Shown here: in pieces, positions 17,886 through 26,022 of the stretch
How positions within the stretch are numbered: position 1 is the first letter of the stretch
How the letters are laid out: the number at the start of each line of letters is the position of its first letter
From: Nocardioides humi
Lineage (GTDB): Bacteria; Actinomycetota; Actinomycetes; Propionibacteriales; Nocardioidaceae
Direction: 5' to 3'
NCBI RefSeq assembly: GCF_006494775.1
Contig: NZ_CP041146.1
Span: forward strand, 620,001-684,000
Length of the DNA: 64,000 nucleotides
Made by a program: the position numbers and the translations under genes
Notes under the pieces: model-generated
The model's database searches: none
What the model was told of the DNA's origin: nothing
The model's input: the letters and a program-made list of their open reading frames with translations, nothing else

Positions 17886-19553
17886 ATGGCGACGCACAGC
17901 CCTGATGCTGCCGACGAAGAGCGACTCGACCGTATCCGCCTGTCCCACTACCGCTCGCAACGCGCCGGCCTCGACTCCGACACCGGCCTCAAGGTGGTCA
18001 CGGAGGACTTCGACGCCGACAGCCGGCTGCTGAACGCATCACGACCGGCACTGCGCCGGCTCAGCGAGTCGCTCGAGGGCCTGATGGCGGGCGGACTGCT
18101 CACCGACCGGCACGGCACGGTGATCGATCGCTACTTCGGGGACGACCGGATGGGCCGGGCGGCGGACCGTCTCGGCGCGGTCATCGGCGCCTCGTTCAAC
18201 GAGGAGCGCACCGGCACCAACGGTCTCTCGGTCCCGCTCGAGACCCGGGAGCCCATCCTGGTGCACGCCGAGGAGCATTTCCTGACGGATCTGCGCGGCT
18301 TCACCTGCTACGGCGTCCCCATCGTCAACCCGGTCACCAACCGGCTCGAAGGAGTCGTCGATCTGATGGTCGAGGAGGCCATCTCGCCCGCGCTCATGGC
18401 GAGCGTCCTCGACCAGGCGGTCAACGACATCACCGGGCGGCTGCTCGGTGACTACGACCCGGGGATCGCGCAGCAGATCGCGGCGTTCAAGAGTCTCAGC
18501 GCCCGCACTCGCGACGCCGTCACGCTCATCGCCCGCGACTTCATCGTGCACAACCTCCGCGCAGCCGACCTCGTGGTCGGCGACGACGCCGACGCCCTTC
18601 GCCAGCTGGCCGAGCGGCTGGGACCGGACGACTCCGACACGATGTCGCTGGCCTCCGGCGTGGACGTGACGGTCTCCGCGTCGTCCACGGGCGTCGACGG
18701 CGCCGTCCTGCTCCGCCTGCGAGACGGCAACCGGGCGAAGCGACGGTCGAGTCCCTCACCGAGGACCACCGCGCTGGAACGGCTCATCGCCTCGACGACT
18801 CAGACGACCGAGTCCGTGATGGTCATCGGAGAGCCGGGCTCCGGCCGCACGCGCACCGCTCTCACCATCGCCTCGACGACAGGGTTCACCGAGCTCGACG
18901 TCTCCCGGACCACGCCCGACGAGCGCCGCGCGACCCTGGCTGGCCTGCGGCAGCAGCAGGACGCCGTACTCCTGGTCGAGCACGTGGACCACCTCGACAA
19001 CGAGACGGCGCGGTCCATCATCGATCACATGCGGGCCGAGCCGCCCCTGCGCGTCATCGCGACCGCCGAGCCCGGCTTCGCGACGAACCCCTCCGTGGAG
19101 TACATCGCCAGCCTGTGCTGCTCCTGGATCGAGATCCCACCGCTGCGTCAACGCACTGCGGAGCTCTCCACGATCGTCGAGCGCCTCCTCGAGGACATCG
19201 CCACGGCGCGATCGATCGACCGGAGCAACCGACCGGCGATGCCGAGAGCGACGCTGCACCACCTGAAGTCCCTGCCCTGGCCCGGGAACGTTGCCGAGTT
19301 GCGGCGAGTGCTGGAGGCCAGCACCGAGCGGCGATCGGTCGGCGACATCGTGATCTCCGATCTGCCCGAGCGCTACCAGCGCGCCACTTCGTCGCGTACC
19401 AACCTCACGCCGATCGAGCAGGCGGAGCGCGATCTGATCATCGAAGCCCTGGCCCAGAACTCCGGCAACAAGGTCCGGGCCGCGCAGCACCTCGGGATCA
19501 GCCGGTCCAAGCTGTACGACCGGCTGCGGCACTTCCGCATCGAGCTTCCCTGA
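17886..19553 (+). CDS. GAF-domain activator with degenerate AAA+ and Fis-type HTH (AcoR/MimR-like)
   Basis: A 555-residue regulator. The N-terminal ~230 residues are GAF-like (TDRHGTVIDRYFGD, NEERTGTNGLS, FTCYGVPIVNPVTNRLEGVVDLM). The middle region is an eroded AAA+ domain with Walker A GEPGSGRT but no GAFTGA loop, so contact with sigma-54 is not expected; actinobacteria lack sigma-54. LPWPGNVAELRRVLE and the C-terminal Fis helix-turn-helix NKVRAAQHLGISRSKLYDRL are clear. The ATG has GAGGAGGGGG 5 nt upstream. It lies 116 bp after the dehydratase on the same strand. Relatives activate alcohol and propane/acetoin oxidation operons; the repeats at 11887-11953 are the likely target. Confidence 0.87.
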   Translation: MATHSPDAADEERLDRIRLSHYRSQRAGLDSDTGLKVVTEDFDADSRLLNASRPALRRLSESLEGLMAGGLLTDRHGTVIDRYFGDDRMGRAADRLGAVIGASFNEERTGTNGLSVPLETREPILVHAEEHFLTDLRGFTCYGVPIVNPVTNRLEGVVDLMVEEAISPALMASVLDQAVNDITGRLLGDYDPGIAQQIAAFKSLSARTRDAVTLIARDFIVHNLRAADLVVGDDADALRQLAERLGPDDSDTMSLASGVDVTVSASSTGVDGAVLLRLRDGNRAKRRSSPSPRTTALERLIASTTQTTESVMVIGEPGSGRTRTALTIASTTGFTELDVSRTTPDERRATLAGLRQQQDAVLLVEHVDHLDNETARSIIDHMRAEPPLRVIATAEPGFATNPSVEYIASLCCSWIEIPPLRQRTAELSTIVERLLEDIATARSIDRSNRPAMPRATLHHLKSLPWPGNVAELRRVLEASTERRSVGDIVISDLPERYQRATSSRTNLTPIEQAERDLIIEALAQNSGNKVRAAQHLGISRSKLYDRLRHFRIELP

Positions 19554-19855
19554 GACGCAGGACGAGAGGGTCCTTCGGGCGCTGGGCATCACGACTGGAC
19601 CTATCGTTCACGGTGACAACAGCCAATGCGCCTACTTCATCTCGCCCGAGGAGTACGTGCTGGTCACTGACTCATCGCGCACCGCAAGACACCCGTCCCT
19701 TGGCGTCTCAGTAGTGAGTTCACTCAAGGTCCCGGAGGGGCACAGGTCGAGGTCGTGGCTGGTGGAGCGGACCAGGGTGTCGGCGGATCGGGTGTGGTAC
19801 TCGATGAGGGTGTCGCGTGCCGAGTCAGTGGAGGCTCTGGACTGACGAGGCTGCC
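19554..19855. other. gene-poor junction sequence
   Basis: No intact gene is seen. One forward frame reads ERVLRALGITTGPIVHGDNSQCAYFISPEEY and more, without a credible start or family match; it may be a decayed coding remnant. The segment lies between the activator gene and the recombinase remnant. Confidence 0.4.
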
Positions 19856-20074
19856 CAGCGGACACAGGCCCAGGCCGAGATCGAGAGGCACGATGTCAGC
19901 GAACAGCACTTCCGCGACCGGGTCGACAACTGCCTCGCGCTCCTCGACAACGCGCACGCTCACTCCCTGACCGCCGACGAGATCGGCCGCAAGGAGTTGA
20001 ACCAAGCCGTCTTCGCTCATCTCTACGTTGAAGATCACGAGATCGTCGCCAGCGACCACCAGAGGCGGCACAGA
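19856..20074 (+). pseudogene. C-terminal remnant of a large serine recombinase
   Basis: An open stretch of about 70 codons reads AQRTQAQAEIERHDVSEQHF and then DEIGRKELNQAVFAHLYVED. The run KELNQAVFAHLYVEDHEIV matches the very C-terminal region of large serine recombinases/resolvases (…RRxxNQAFFExIYVxD-EIV). No catalytic N-terminal domain, recombinase core or zinc-ribbon precedes it, and after about 20074 the frame becomes nonsense. It is therefore a fragment left by an earlier mobile element, lying within 200 bp of the tRNA scar. Assigned from motif memory without a search. Confidence 0.5.
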
Positions 20075-20179
20075 GGACCACGATCGTCCCCGAGGTCTCC
20101 CCACCTGGGCCTGTCGAACAGCGCCCAGAGCCCGTCTGGGCTCGTTCCTCGCCCTCGAACGCCCCGGAGGTCGACTTCT

Positions 20180-20219
20180 CTGGGAAAACAGAACCGCGGC
20201 CCTCGAAAGGACCGCGGTT
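20180..20219 (-). terminator. intrinsic terminator downstream of tRNA-Met fragment
   Basis: On the minus strand AACCGCGG and CCGCGGTT form perfect 8-bp stem arms around a 12-nt loop, followed by TTCTGTTTTC. Placed 15 bp after the CCA end of the tRNA fragment, it is the native terminator of that tRNA gene and marks this side as original chromosome. Confidence 0.75.
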
Positions 20220-20234
20220 GGGATCTATCACCTT

Positions 20235-20272
20235 TGGTAGCGGGGGCAGGATTTGAACCTGCGACCTCTGGG
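20235..20272 (-). tRNA. 3' half of initiator tRNA-Met (attachment-site scar)
   Basis: The minus strand reads CCCAGAGGTCGCAGG, then the T-arm TTCAAAT with its stem and CCCCGCTACCA, identical in layout to the 3' half of actinobacterial tRNA-fMet from the anticodon stem to the encoded CCA. The 5' acceptor arm, D-arm and anticodon are absent; sequence upstream in tRNA sense does not fold into them. This is the typical duplicate left when an element integrates into a tRNA 3' end. The terminator lies on the low-coordinate side, so the element should lie on the high-coordinate side. It is not a functional tRNA. Confidence 0.75.
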
Positions 20273-20660
20273 AGAGATCGGAGGCCCCTCCGGCACCCGC
20301 CGAGGACTCGGGTCATCAAGGATTCCCTCGGTATATCAAGGGTTTTCCTTGCTGACAGACCTCAAGTGTACTGGAACGTCACGGGAGAGTTGCCGATCGT
20401 TTGCGGAGGGTAAGTGGAGGGGTATCGAGTCCCTCGTGACCCTCTCGGGTCTGCGTCACTTAGCCCAGAATGACGCACTTGGCCCGCGACTCAAGAGATT
20501 CGCTGCGCCGACCGGAAGACGGGATGGATCTCTGCCGAGGCCACTGGCCCGTGCCCGAACTGCGACAGCTGCGAAGGCATCACGAGAGCACTACCTGAAG
20601 TCGAACGGTTGCCCCCCGTTGTGCAGCGGCAGGCCACGTCGCGAAAGTGCGCGTTCGACT
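20273..20660. other. non-coding end of putative island with imperfect direct repeats
   Basis: No credible gene. ATCAAGGATTCCCT (20315-20328) is followed by ATCAAGGGTTTTCCT (20335-20349), an imperfect direct repeat with 20-bp period next to the tRNA scar. This is reminiscent of recombinase arm sites, but it is inference from position. Confidence 0.4.
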
Positions 20661-20882
20661 CTAGGGTGCTCGACCAGTTGAGCCCTTCCGCGCGGCCGCC
20701 GCTTCGGCGACCTTCCGCCTTGCACTCTCGGTCAGACGCAGCGGCGCCGGCCAACCGACTACCTCGGAGGCTTGCGCCAGCTGCTCCTCCCGGCGACCTT
20801 GCGAGTCGAGTCGGTCGAGAGCTTGCCCGGCGTGAAGCAGGTTGGTTGCCGCAGCGTGCCACCACGATCGGGTGTCGTTCAT
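20661..20882 (-). CDS. small hypothetical protein, possibly truncated by IS
   Basis: A 73-residue reading from MNDTRSWWHAAATNLLHAGQ, with helical content (ALDRLDSQGRREEQLAQASE) and a basic C-terminus (ARRKVAEAAAARKG). I do not recognise it. The frame stays open a further 26 codons upstream, crossing the IS3-family left end at 20951, so the original N-terminus may have been replaced by the insertion. Codon use looks genuine (GC at third positions), but the case for expression is weak. Confidence 0.35.
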   Translation of the reverse strand: MNDTRSWWHAAATNLLHAGQALDRLDSQGRREEQLAQASEVVGWPAPLRLTESARRKVAEAAAARKGSTGRAP

Positions 20883-20981
20883 CGGTGCGGGTTCAAGAGA
20901 TACACCGCCATCAGGTTCTTCCGAGACGAAGGCAGAGATAACTGGCTCTTTGAACCGCACTGGGTCTGATGGAGGCTCTGG

Positions 20982-21950
20982 TCATTTGATTTCAACCAGG
21001 GCCTGGGTTCCCTGCTGGGTAGCGTAGAACCTTTCTTCGAACTCGGTCGGCGGGAGGTCGCTGAGGTAGCCGTGTAGCCGCTGGTGGTTGTGCCAGTGCA
21101 CCCAGCCGAGGGTGGCGAGCTCGACGTCGTCGATGGCGCGCCACGGCCCCGGACGCGCCGGACCGCGGATGAGCTCGGCCTTGTAGTAGCCGTTCACGGT
21201 CTCGGCCAAGGCGTTGTCGTAGCTGTCCCCGACGGTCCCGATCGATGGGACGGCGCCGATCTCGGCGAGCCGCTCGCCGTAGCGCAGACTCGTGAATTGA
21301 CTGCCGGCGTCGCTGTGACACCGCAGGCCCTCGAGCTGCGTGCCGCGGGACCAGCGGGCCATCTCGATCGCGTCGAGCACCATCTCGGTGCGCATGTGGC
21401 TGGCGACTCGCCACCCCACGATCATCCGACTGAAGGCGTCGACGATGAAGCACACGTAGGCGATCCCGGCGAACGTCGGCACGAACGTCAGGTCGGTGAC
21501 CCACAGTTCATTCGGCCTTGTCGCGGTGAAGTTCCGCTTCACCAGGTCCGGGTGCCGTGCAGCCTTGTCATCCGGCCTGGTCGTCCGCACCCGTTTCGTG
21601 CGGACGACGCCTTCGATGCCTTCGGCGCGCATCAGCCGGGCGACCTGGTCACGGCCGACGTCGTGTCCGGCACGCCTGGCGGCCTTCCACAGTTTCCTCG
21701 CGCCGTAGACCCGGTAGTTCGCCTCCCACAGCTCGCGCAGCGCCGGTCTGAGCTCAGCATCACGTTGCGCGCGTGCGGATGGCTCGCGGGACCGGGCGGC
21801 GTAGTAGGTGCTCGGAGCCACCTGCAGCCCCGCCTTGGACAGCGTGGTGCAGATGGACTCGACTCCGAGCTTCTTGCCCTCGACGACCTCGTCGCGGTTG
21901 GCGTCGATGAAAGCGACTACTACTTGTGTTGGCGGTCGAGCTCCGCCCCG
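20982..21950 (-). CDS. IS3-family transposase OrfB (DDE integrase core)
   Basis: The catalytic part of the transposase. An HTH_21-like region (YRVYGARKLWKAARRAGHDV, RDQVARLMRAEGIEGV) precedes the rve core with catalytic residues in ELWVTDLTFVPT, HSDAGSQFTSLRYGERL and GDSYDNALAETVNGYYKAELI. The C-terminus WVHWHNHQRLHGYLSDLPP is typical. The frame has no good start of its own. It is open upstream into orfA, so production by -1 ribosomal frameshifting in the overlap near 21947-21960 is expected; the start given is approximate. Confidence 0.9.
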   Translation of the reverse strand, partial: RGGARPPTQVVVAFIDANRDEVVEGKKLGVESICTTLSKAGLQVAPSTYYAARSREPSARAQRDAELRPALRELWEANYRVYGARKLWKAARRAGHDVGRDQVARLMRAEGIEGVVRTKRVRTTRPDDKAARHPDLVKRNFTATRPNELWVTDLTFVPTFAGIAYVCFIVDAFSRMIVGWRVASHMRTEMVLDAIEMARWSRGTQLEGLRCHSDAGSQFTSLRYGERLAEIGAVPSIGTVGDSYDNALAETVNGYYKAELIRGPARPGPWRAIDDVELATLGWVHWHNHQRLHGYLSDLPPTEFEERFYATQQGTQALVEIK

Positions 21951-22261
21951 AAGAAAGAGGCCGCTCGCTTGAGAATCTCGTTGGCTCGCTTGAGCTCGCG
22001 GTTCTCCTGCTCCAGCTCGCGGATTCGCTTGGCCTCCGCTGTGGTCACGCCCGGCACGTGGCCGTCGTCGATGTCGGCCTGCTTGACCCACTGACGCACC
22101 GATTCCACGCCGTAACCCAACTGGGTCGCGACCCGCTGGACCGTCCCGTGCTCGGTTCCCAACTCTGCTCGCAGCGTGCGGACCATCCGGACCGCCGCTG
22201 CCTTCTCCTCCGGGGAGTAGCGCCGCGTCTGCGGCTTCCCGGGCACCTGCTCCTTGGGCAT
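21920..22261 (-). CDS. IS3-family OrfA (helix-turn-helix protein)
   Basis: A 113-residue DNA-binding protein starting MPKEQVPGKPQTRRYSPEEK. It has an HTH_Tnp_1 domain (AAVRMVRTLRAELG, VATQLGYGVESVRQWVKQADID), followed by a leucine-zipper-like coiled coil (AEAKRIRELEQENRELKRANEILKRA) that pairs OrfA with the OrfAB fusion. It ends inside the orfB frame, giving the standard overlap for programmed frameshifting. Downstream of AAAGAGG-type sequence on the coding strand the two frames are offset by -1. Confidence 0.88.
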   Translation of the reverse strand: MPKEQVPGKPQTRRYSPEEKAAAVRMVRTLRAELGTEHGTVQRVATQLGYGVESVRQWVKQADIDDGHVPGVTTAEAKRIRELEQENRELKRANEILKRAASFFGAELDRQHK

Positions 22262-22319
22262 GTGCTCATCCTCGTTTCCAAGGTCACGAGCCTCCAAGAA
22301 ACCCAGTGCGGTTCACATC

Positions 22320-22838
22320 ATGAACAGCACCTATCCTGGCGAGTCTCACTCGACGCCAAGATACGAATGGACCTCCCAGCTCTGGGAAATTGACTCGCCT
22401 ACGGCCTTGCGGACCGTGAGACGAATGCTGACCCAACTGCTGAACACCTGCTCACAACGCGACCGCTATGCCCGGTTTGGTGGATACCTGACAATGAGCA
22501 CAGCGGTGGATCAGATGATTCCACCTTCTGGTGGTGGCACGTTTCGCGCAGCGCTCGACTTGTCGGGCAACCTCGTGGCAGCGATCGATTCCCATCACAC
22601 CAGGGACGGACGAACGGAAGTGGCGGTCATCGTCTCACCACCGTGGCGTCTACAAGGCGTTGCACGTCACCTCGTAGAGCTCACTATTGAACACGCCGAC
22701 CGTGAGGTATATGCCGTCGTGGACGAAGGCAACCGTCCGGCACGAGGACTCGCCCGACTTCTGTGCGGCGAAGTAGTTCGAATCGAGACCGGCACCTTGG
22801 AGATCGCGTTTCCTCGCTTCAACCGTATTCGGCCATGA
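22320..22838 (+). CDS. GNAT-like acetyltransferase
   Basis: A 172-residue protein. VAVIVSPPWRLQGVARHLVELTIEHA matches the acetyl-CoA-binding motif A of GNAT enzymes (VxPxWRxxGhGxxL), and YAVVDEGNRPARGLARLLCGE fits motif B. The substrate is unknown. The ATG lies 5 bp from the right end of the IS3-family element. Either the element inserted just upstream, changing expression, or the native N-terminus was lost and this is an accidental start. The first ~30 residues are not family-like. Confidence 0.6.
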   Translation: MNSTYPGESHSTPRYEWTSQLWEIDSPTALRTVRRMLTQLLNTCSQRDRYARFGGYLTMSTAVDQMIPPSGGGTFRAALDLSGNLVAAIDSHHTRDGRTEVAVIVSPPWRLQGVARHLVELTIEHADREVYAVVDEGNRPARGLARLLCGEVVRIETGTLEIAFPRFNRIRP

Positions 22839-23171
22839 ACGCCTCCACTCCGACGTAGGCCAGTTCCGTCACCCACGGGTCGCTCACCCTGCTCACCCAG
22901 TGGACACGCTACGTGACCTCAGCACGACTCATGTCCAAGCTCAGACAGCCACAGTGGGGACAGCTCGGTCACCCCGAGCGAAACAGACAAGGATCATCCA
23001 AACGCACTTGCTTGTCGACCGGATGATGCCCTCGATTAGCGCAACGCGGGCGCGCATGCGGCGCTCGGGCCCCTACCGCGTCGGCGACCGTCCTGAAAAT
23101 CTATATGAGCCTTGAAAACCTGCTGGCGTACGATACCGTCACCGAGAGACAACAGGGCTAGGAGCAGTCGG
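22839..23171. other. intergenic region before tetR
   Basis: No gene is supported; short open frames here lack family features. AGGAG at 23160-23164 is the ribosome site for the following gene. TTGAAA at about 23113 is a possible -35 element, without a convincing -10. Confidence 0.4.
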
Positions 23172-23810
23172 GTGGGCGATCCCCTCAAGCAGGCCGACCA
23201 GGGCGATACGAGCCCCGGGCAGAGCGCATGGGTGCGCAAGAAGCGAGAACGCAAGCTTGACCAGATCCTCAGAGCGTCAGCAGAACTTTTTTCTGAGCAC
23301 GGCTACGACGGCACGAACTTCGATGACGTCGCCGCGAAAGTTGGACTGCGCGGAGCAAGTTTATATCACTACGTCAGTTCGAAAGATGACCTATTCCTCA
23401 AGTGCGTTGAAGTTCCGTCACTGGCGATCGTCGAGAGGTTGCGCGAGATCAGTGCCAATTACACCGAACCGCACGAGGCGCTCAGTGCGTTGTTCCAGGA
23501 GCAAGCGCTCCTTCAACTTCGCGACTACCCTGAGTTCGCAGCGGTATTCTTTCAGATTCAACACCCGAACCCAACGATTCGGGCGAAGGTTCGAGCACTT
23601 CGAGAAACCCACTTCGAAGTATTCAAAGAACGCGTTCAAGCGATCTCGGACGCCAACAGCGACCACCTAGTCCTTCGCCTCCAACTCTGCATCGGAGCAC
23701 TCGCGCACATGAACGAGTGGCACCGAACCGAAGGATCTCTCGCGTTGGAGGAGTTCGCTCGAGTCGTTTCCGCTAGTCTGACACACGCAATGTTCGGCGG
23801 ATTGGATTAG
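23172..23810 (+). CDS. TetR-family transcriptional regulator
   Basis: A 212-residue repressor. The helix-turn-helix lies near residues 25-65: LDQILRASAELFSEHGYDGT, DDVAAKVGLRGASLYHYVSSKDDLF. The C-terminal ligand domain (FFQIQHPNPTIRAKVRALRE) resembles TetR proteins that control acyl-CoA metabolism (TetR_C_33/KstR2-like), a family guess. The GTG start has AGGAG 7 nt upstream. It converges on the SDR gene with a 19-bp gap and probably governs the leftward beta-oxidation operon. Confidence 0.85.
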   Translation: MGDPLKQADQGDTSPGQSAWVRKKRERKLDQILRASAELFSEHGYDGTNFDDVAAKVGLRGASLYHYVSSKDDLFLKCVEVPSLAIVERLREISANYTEPHEALSALFQEQALLQLRDYPEFAAVFFQIQHPNPTIRAKVRALRETHFEVFKERVQAISDANSDHLVLRLQLCIGALAHMNEWHRTEGSLALEEFARVVSASLTHAMFGGLD

Positions 23811-23829
23811 AGGCCCTCCTCAGAGTCGA

Positions 23830-24609
23830 CTAACCAGCCATTGTCAACCCGCCGCTGACGCTAAGCACTTGTCCAGTGATGTAACTCGCGTCGTCGGATG
23901 CGAGGAAGGCGACCGCCGCGGCCACCTCTCGTGGATCCGCGATGCGACCGAGGGGAATCGCTCTGACGACAGCATTACGGATGCCCTCGTCGAGTGAGTG
24001 GAACAGCGGTGTCTCTGTCGGCCCCGGCGCGACTGCGTTGGCATTAATCCCGTGTCTTGCCACCTCGCGAGCAAGCGACTTGGTAAACCCGACGACCGCT
24101 GCCTTGGCACCCGCGTACACAGCCTCGCCGCTACTTCCCACCCGCGCAGCGTCGCTCACGACATTCACCACATGGCCCCCAGTACGGCGTGCGATCATTT
24201 CACGGGTAGCGCGCTGTGTTACTGTCAGCGTCCCCACATAGTTGACCGAGATCACTTTGTCCCAGAAATCTCTGTCCGTTTCGACGAAACGGTGCATTCG
24301 ATCCCATCCCGCACAGTTTACGACGATAGTCGGCGAATGCCATTTGTCGATCACCTCTTGGAATCCAGAGTCGACCGCGTGAACGCTGGTTACGTCCATC
24401 TCAACCGCCATCGCCGCGCCTCCTGCCTGGCGGACCAGGTCACAAGTTTCCTCGGAACTGTCGTAATCCACGTCGGCAACACAGACGTTAGCGCCCGCCT
24501 TGGCCAGCCGTTCCGAAACCGCCCGGCCAATTCCTGATCCAGCGCCCGTGACTAGGGCGACGTGTCCGTCAAGGCCGGTGCTCAAAAATGAGGATCGGAC
24601 TCCATTCAT
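23830..24609 (-). CDS. SDR-family NAD(P)-dependent oxidoreductase, probable 3-hydroxyacyl-CoA dehydrogenase
   Basis: A 259-residue classical short-chain dehydrogenase: cofactor motif TGAGSGIG, NCAG, catalytic Ser in NVVSDAARVGSS, YxxxK as YAGAKAA, PGPTETP and the usual C-terminus SYITGQVLSVSGGLTMAG. It is the last gene of a leftward operon with enoyl-CoA hydratase, thiolase and acyl-CoA dehydrogenase, so the third beta-oxidation step (3-hydroxyacyl-CoA to 3-oxoacyl-CoA) is the natural role; this is inferred from context. Confidence 0.88.
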   Translation of the reverse strand: MNGVRSSFLSTGLDGHVALVTGAGSGIGRAVSERLAKAGANVCVADVDYDSSEETCDLVRQAGGAAMAVEMDVTSVHAVDSGFQEVIDKWHSPTIVVNCAGWDRMHRFVETDRDFWDKVISVNYVGTLTVTQRATREMIARRTGGHVVNVVSDAARVGSSGEAVYAGAKAAVVGFTKSLAREVARHGINANAVAPGPTETPLFHSLDEGIRNAVVRAIPLGRIADPREVAAAVAFLASDDASYITGQVLSVSGGLTMAG

Positions 24610-24684
24610 AACAAACCTCTTCTTACTATTCTGCGGTATGGAACATGGGCCCCGACAAACTCGATAACCGACGACCGCCGCTAA

Positions 24685-26022
24685 CTAGACCGACTCAATT
24701 CTCATTGGCGCCGGATTATCAGGAAGGACAACCGTGGAAGCTCCAGGGATGTGCCCAAGAAGGTAGGGTCGGTTCGCAAAGCTCGACATCAAGGGAAGGA
24801 TTTCGCAGGCACTAACGATGCCCAGCGCGCCGCTCCTCATGGAGCGTTCACCAAAAGACTGTGTTTCGTCGGCCGAGATTGTCGGCCCCGCCAGACAGAG
24901 TGGCGTTGCCTCACCCGCGTGCAGCAGGCCGTCACGCGACGGTGTCGCATGGTCGCCGGTGACAATAACGACCGCAGCGGCCGCCAGATCTTGCAATCCT
25001 GCAAGCCCGCCATCGATCTGTTCGAGCACGTCCCGCTTTGCGGTCGGCGACTTCGTGTGCCCTGCCTCGTCAGTGGCCTTTGTATGCAGATGGACGAACG
25101 AGCACCCATCGTCGATAAGCTCGGCCGCAAGTCGCACCTTATAGGCCATGTCTTCAGCCAAACTCAGATTGTCTGGCGGGGTTCTGAATTCCATATCGAG
25201 GAAGCTGGCAAGTCCTCTATACAACGCAGTAGAGGCTACGATCCCACCGCGGACGCCCACCACGTCCGCGAACTCTGGCCGAGTCCTGCAACCACCGCTC
25301 CACTTTGATGTCACCACGTCTAGCGCTGGAAGCCGCCGGGCCCTGCGATCGCGGTTGACCAGCGATTCCTGCAAAACTGCGCGTGCTCGTAGCAGGTACT
25401 GCCGCACCTTATCAGCGAGTGCCTCGGATTGCGCCCGTGCTGGCTGCACATCCAGCCATGGGTGAAGATGCTCGAAGAACGGATCAGAATCAGTGACTCT
25501 TGCCGCCGGGTCACCATGCAGGAGGATCGCTTCACCAGGCCTGGTAGTAAGTGGAATCACCTCTACGTCATAGCCGCTCGCGAACTCCGCCAACTCGGCC
25601 CATAGAAGGGCTGCGTCTCCGGCGTCGTCGGCAGCACAACGCCCGTCGACCCAGACGAGTTCGCCCTTGCTGCGTGAGGTCCGCAGCGATAGATAGACGG
25701 TTCCCTTCCCAGCTTCAACCGATATCCCGTTTCCGAACGCCTCCAAGAGGCTTCGGCCAGGGAATTCACATTCGCTAAGCCCAAGCATTGCCCAATGCGA
25801 TACTTCCGACGAAGTAGCTCGGCCCCAGCCGAACGGAAGATGCCAGCCGGATAGTCCTGAGCCGACCAGCGCGTCGAGGTTAGGCGTTCGAGCCGCCTCA
25901 CTCGGAGTCAGGCCGCCCAACTCGCGCAATGGCCGATCACCGAGGCCATCACATATCACAAGCACCATCGGGAGGCGATCGTCGACAGGGCGTGGATAGT
26001 CCTCGCCATAATGTCGTTTCAC
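24685..26022 (-). CDS. ApgM-like phosphoglycerate mutase/phosphonomutase-family protein
   Basis: A 445-residue alkaline-phosphatase-superfamily protein closest to archaeal-type cofactor-independent phosphoglycerate mutase (ApgM): MVLVICDGLGDRPLRELGG, SEAARTPNLDALVGSG, the nucleophile region ATSSEVSHWAMLGL, and the metal ligands in FVHLHTKATDEAGHTKSP and VIVTGDHATPSRDG. The GTG start (VKRHYGEDY) overlaps the NadM-like stop in a GTGA, so the two are coupled. A glycolytic role is unlikely inside a beta-oxidation operon. A phosphoryl-transfer step on an unknown intermediate, together with the nucleotidyltransferase, is inferred. Confidence 0.75.
   Translation of the reverse strand: MKRHYGEDYPRPVDDRLPMVLVICDGLGDRPLRELGGLTPSEAARTPNLDALVGSGLSGWHLPFGWGRATSSEVSHWAMLGLSECEFPGRSLLEAFGNGISVEAGKGTVYLSLRTSRSKGELVWVDGRCAADDAGDAALLWAELAEFASGYDVEVIPLTTRPGEAILLHGDPAARVTDSDPFFEHLHPWLDVQPARAQSEALADKVRQYLLRARAVLQESLVNRDRRARRLPALDVVTSKWSGGCRTRPEFADVVGVRGGIVASTALYRGLASFLDMEFRTPPDNLSLAEDMAYKVRLAAELIDDGCSFVHLHTKATDEAGHTKSPTAKRDVLEQIDGGLAGLQDLAAAAVVIVTGDHATPSRDGLLHAGEATPLCLAGPTISADETQSFGERSMRSGALGIVSACEILPLMSSFANRPYLLGHIPGASTVVLPDNPAPMRIESV

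Larger units (their letters stand above)
20951..22315 (-). mobile_element. IS3-family insertion sequence
   Basis: A 1365-bp element with 28-bp terminal inverted repeats beginning TGAACCGCACTGGGT at 20951 and, as reverse complement, at 22315; the inner parts also match (GGAGGCTC), with mismatches only in the five bases between. It carries orfA and orfB in the usual overlapping -1 arrangement. The 3 bp flanks differ (CTT against CAT), so no target duplication remains, which suggests a later rearrangement or one-sided deletion at this island edge. Confidence 0.88.

Noticed and set aside
17886..19553. A true sigma-54-dependent enhancer-binding protein
   Set aside because: The GAFTGA loop is absent, the AAA+ domain is eroded, and actinobacteria lack sigma-54.
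20235..20272. A functional tRNA gene on the minus strand
   Set aside because: Only the 3' half matches; upstream sequence provides no anticodon loop, D-arm or acceptor partner.
22900..23115. A 71-codon frame upstream of tetR
   Set aside because: There is no ribosome site, no domain and atypical codon use; it is more likely intergenic.
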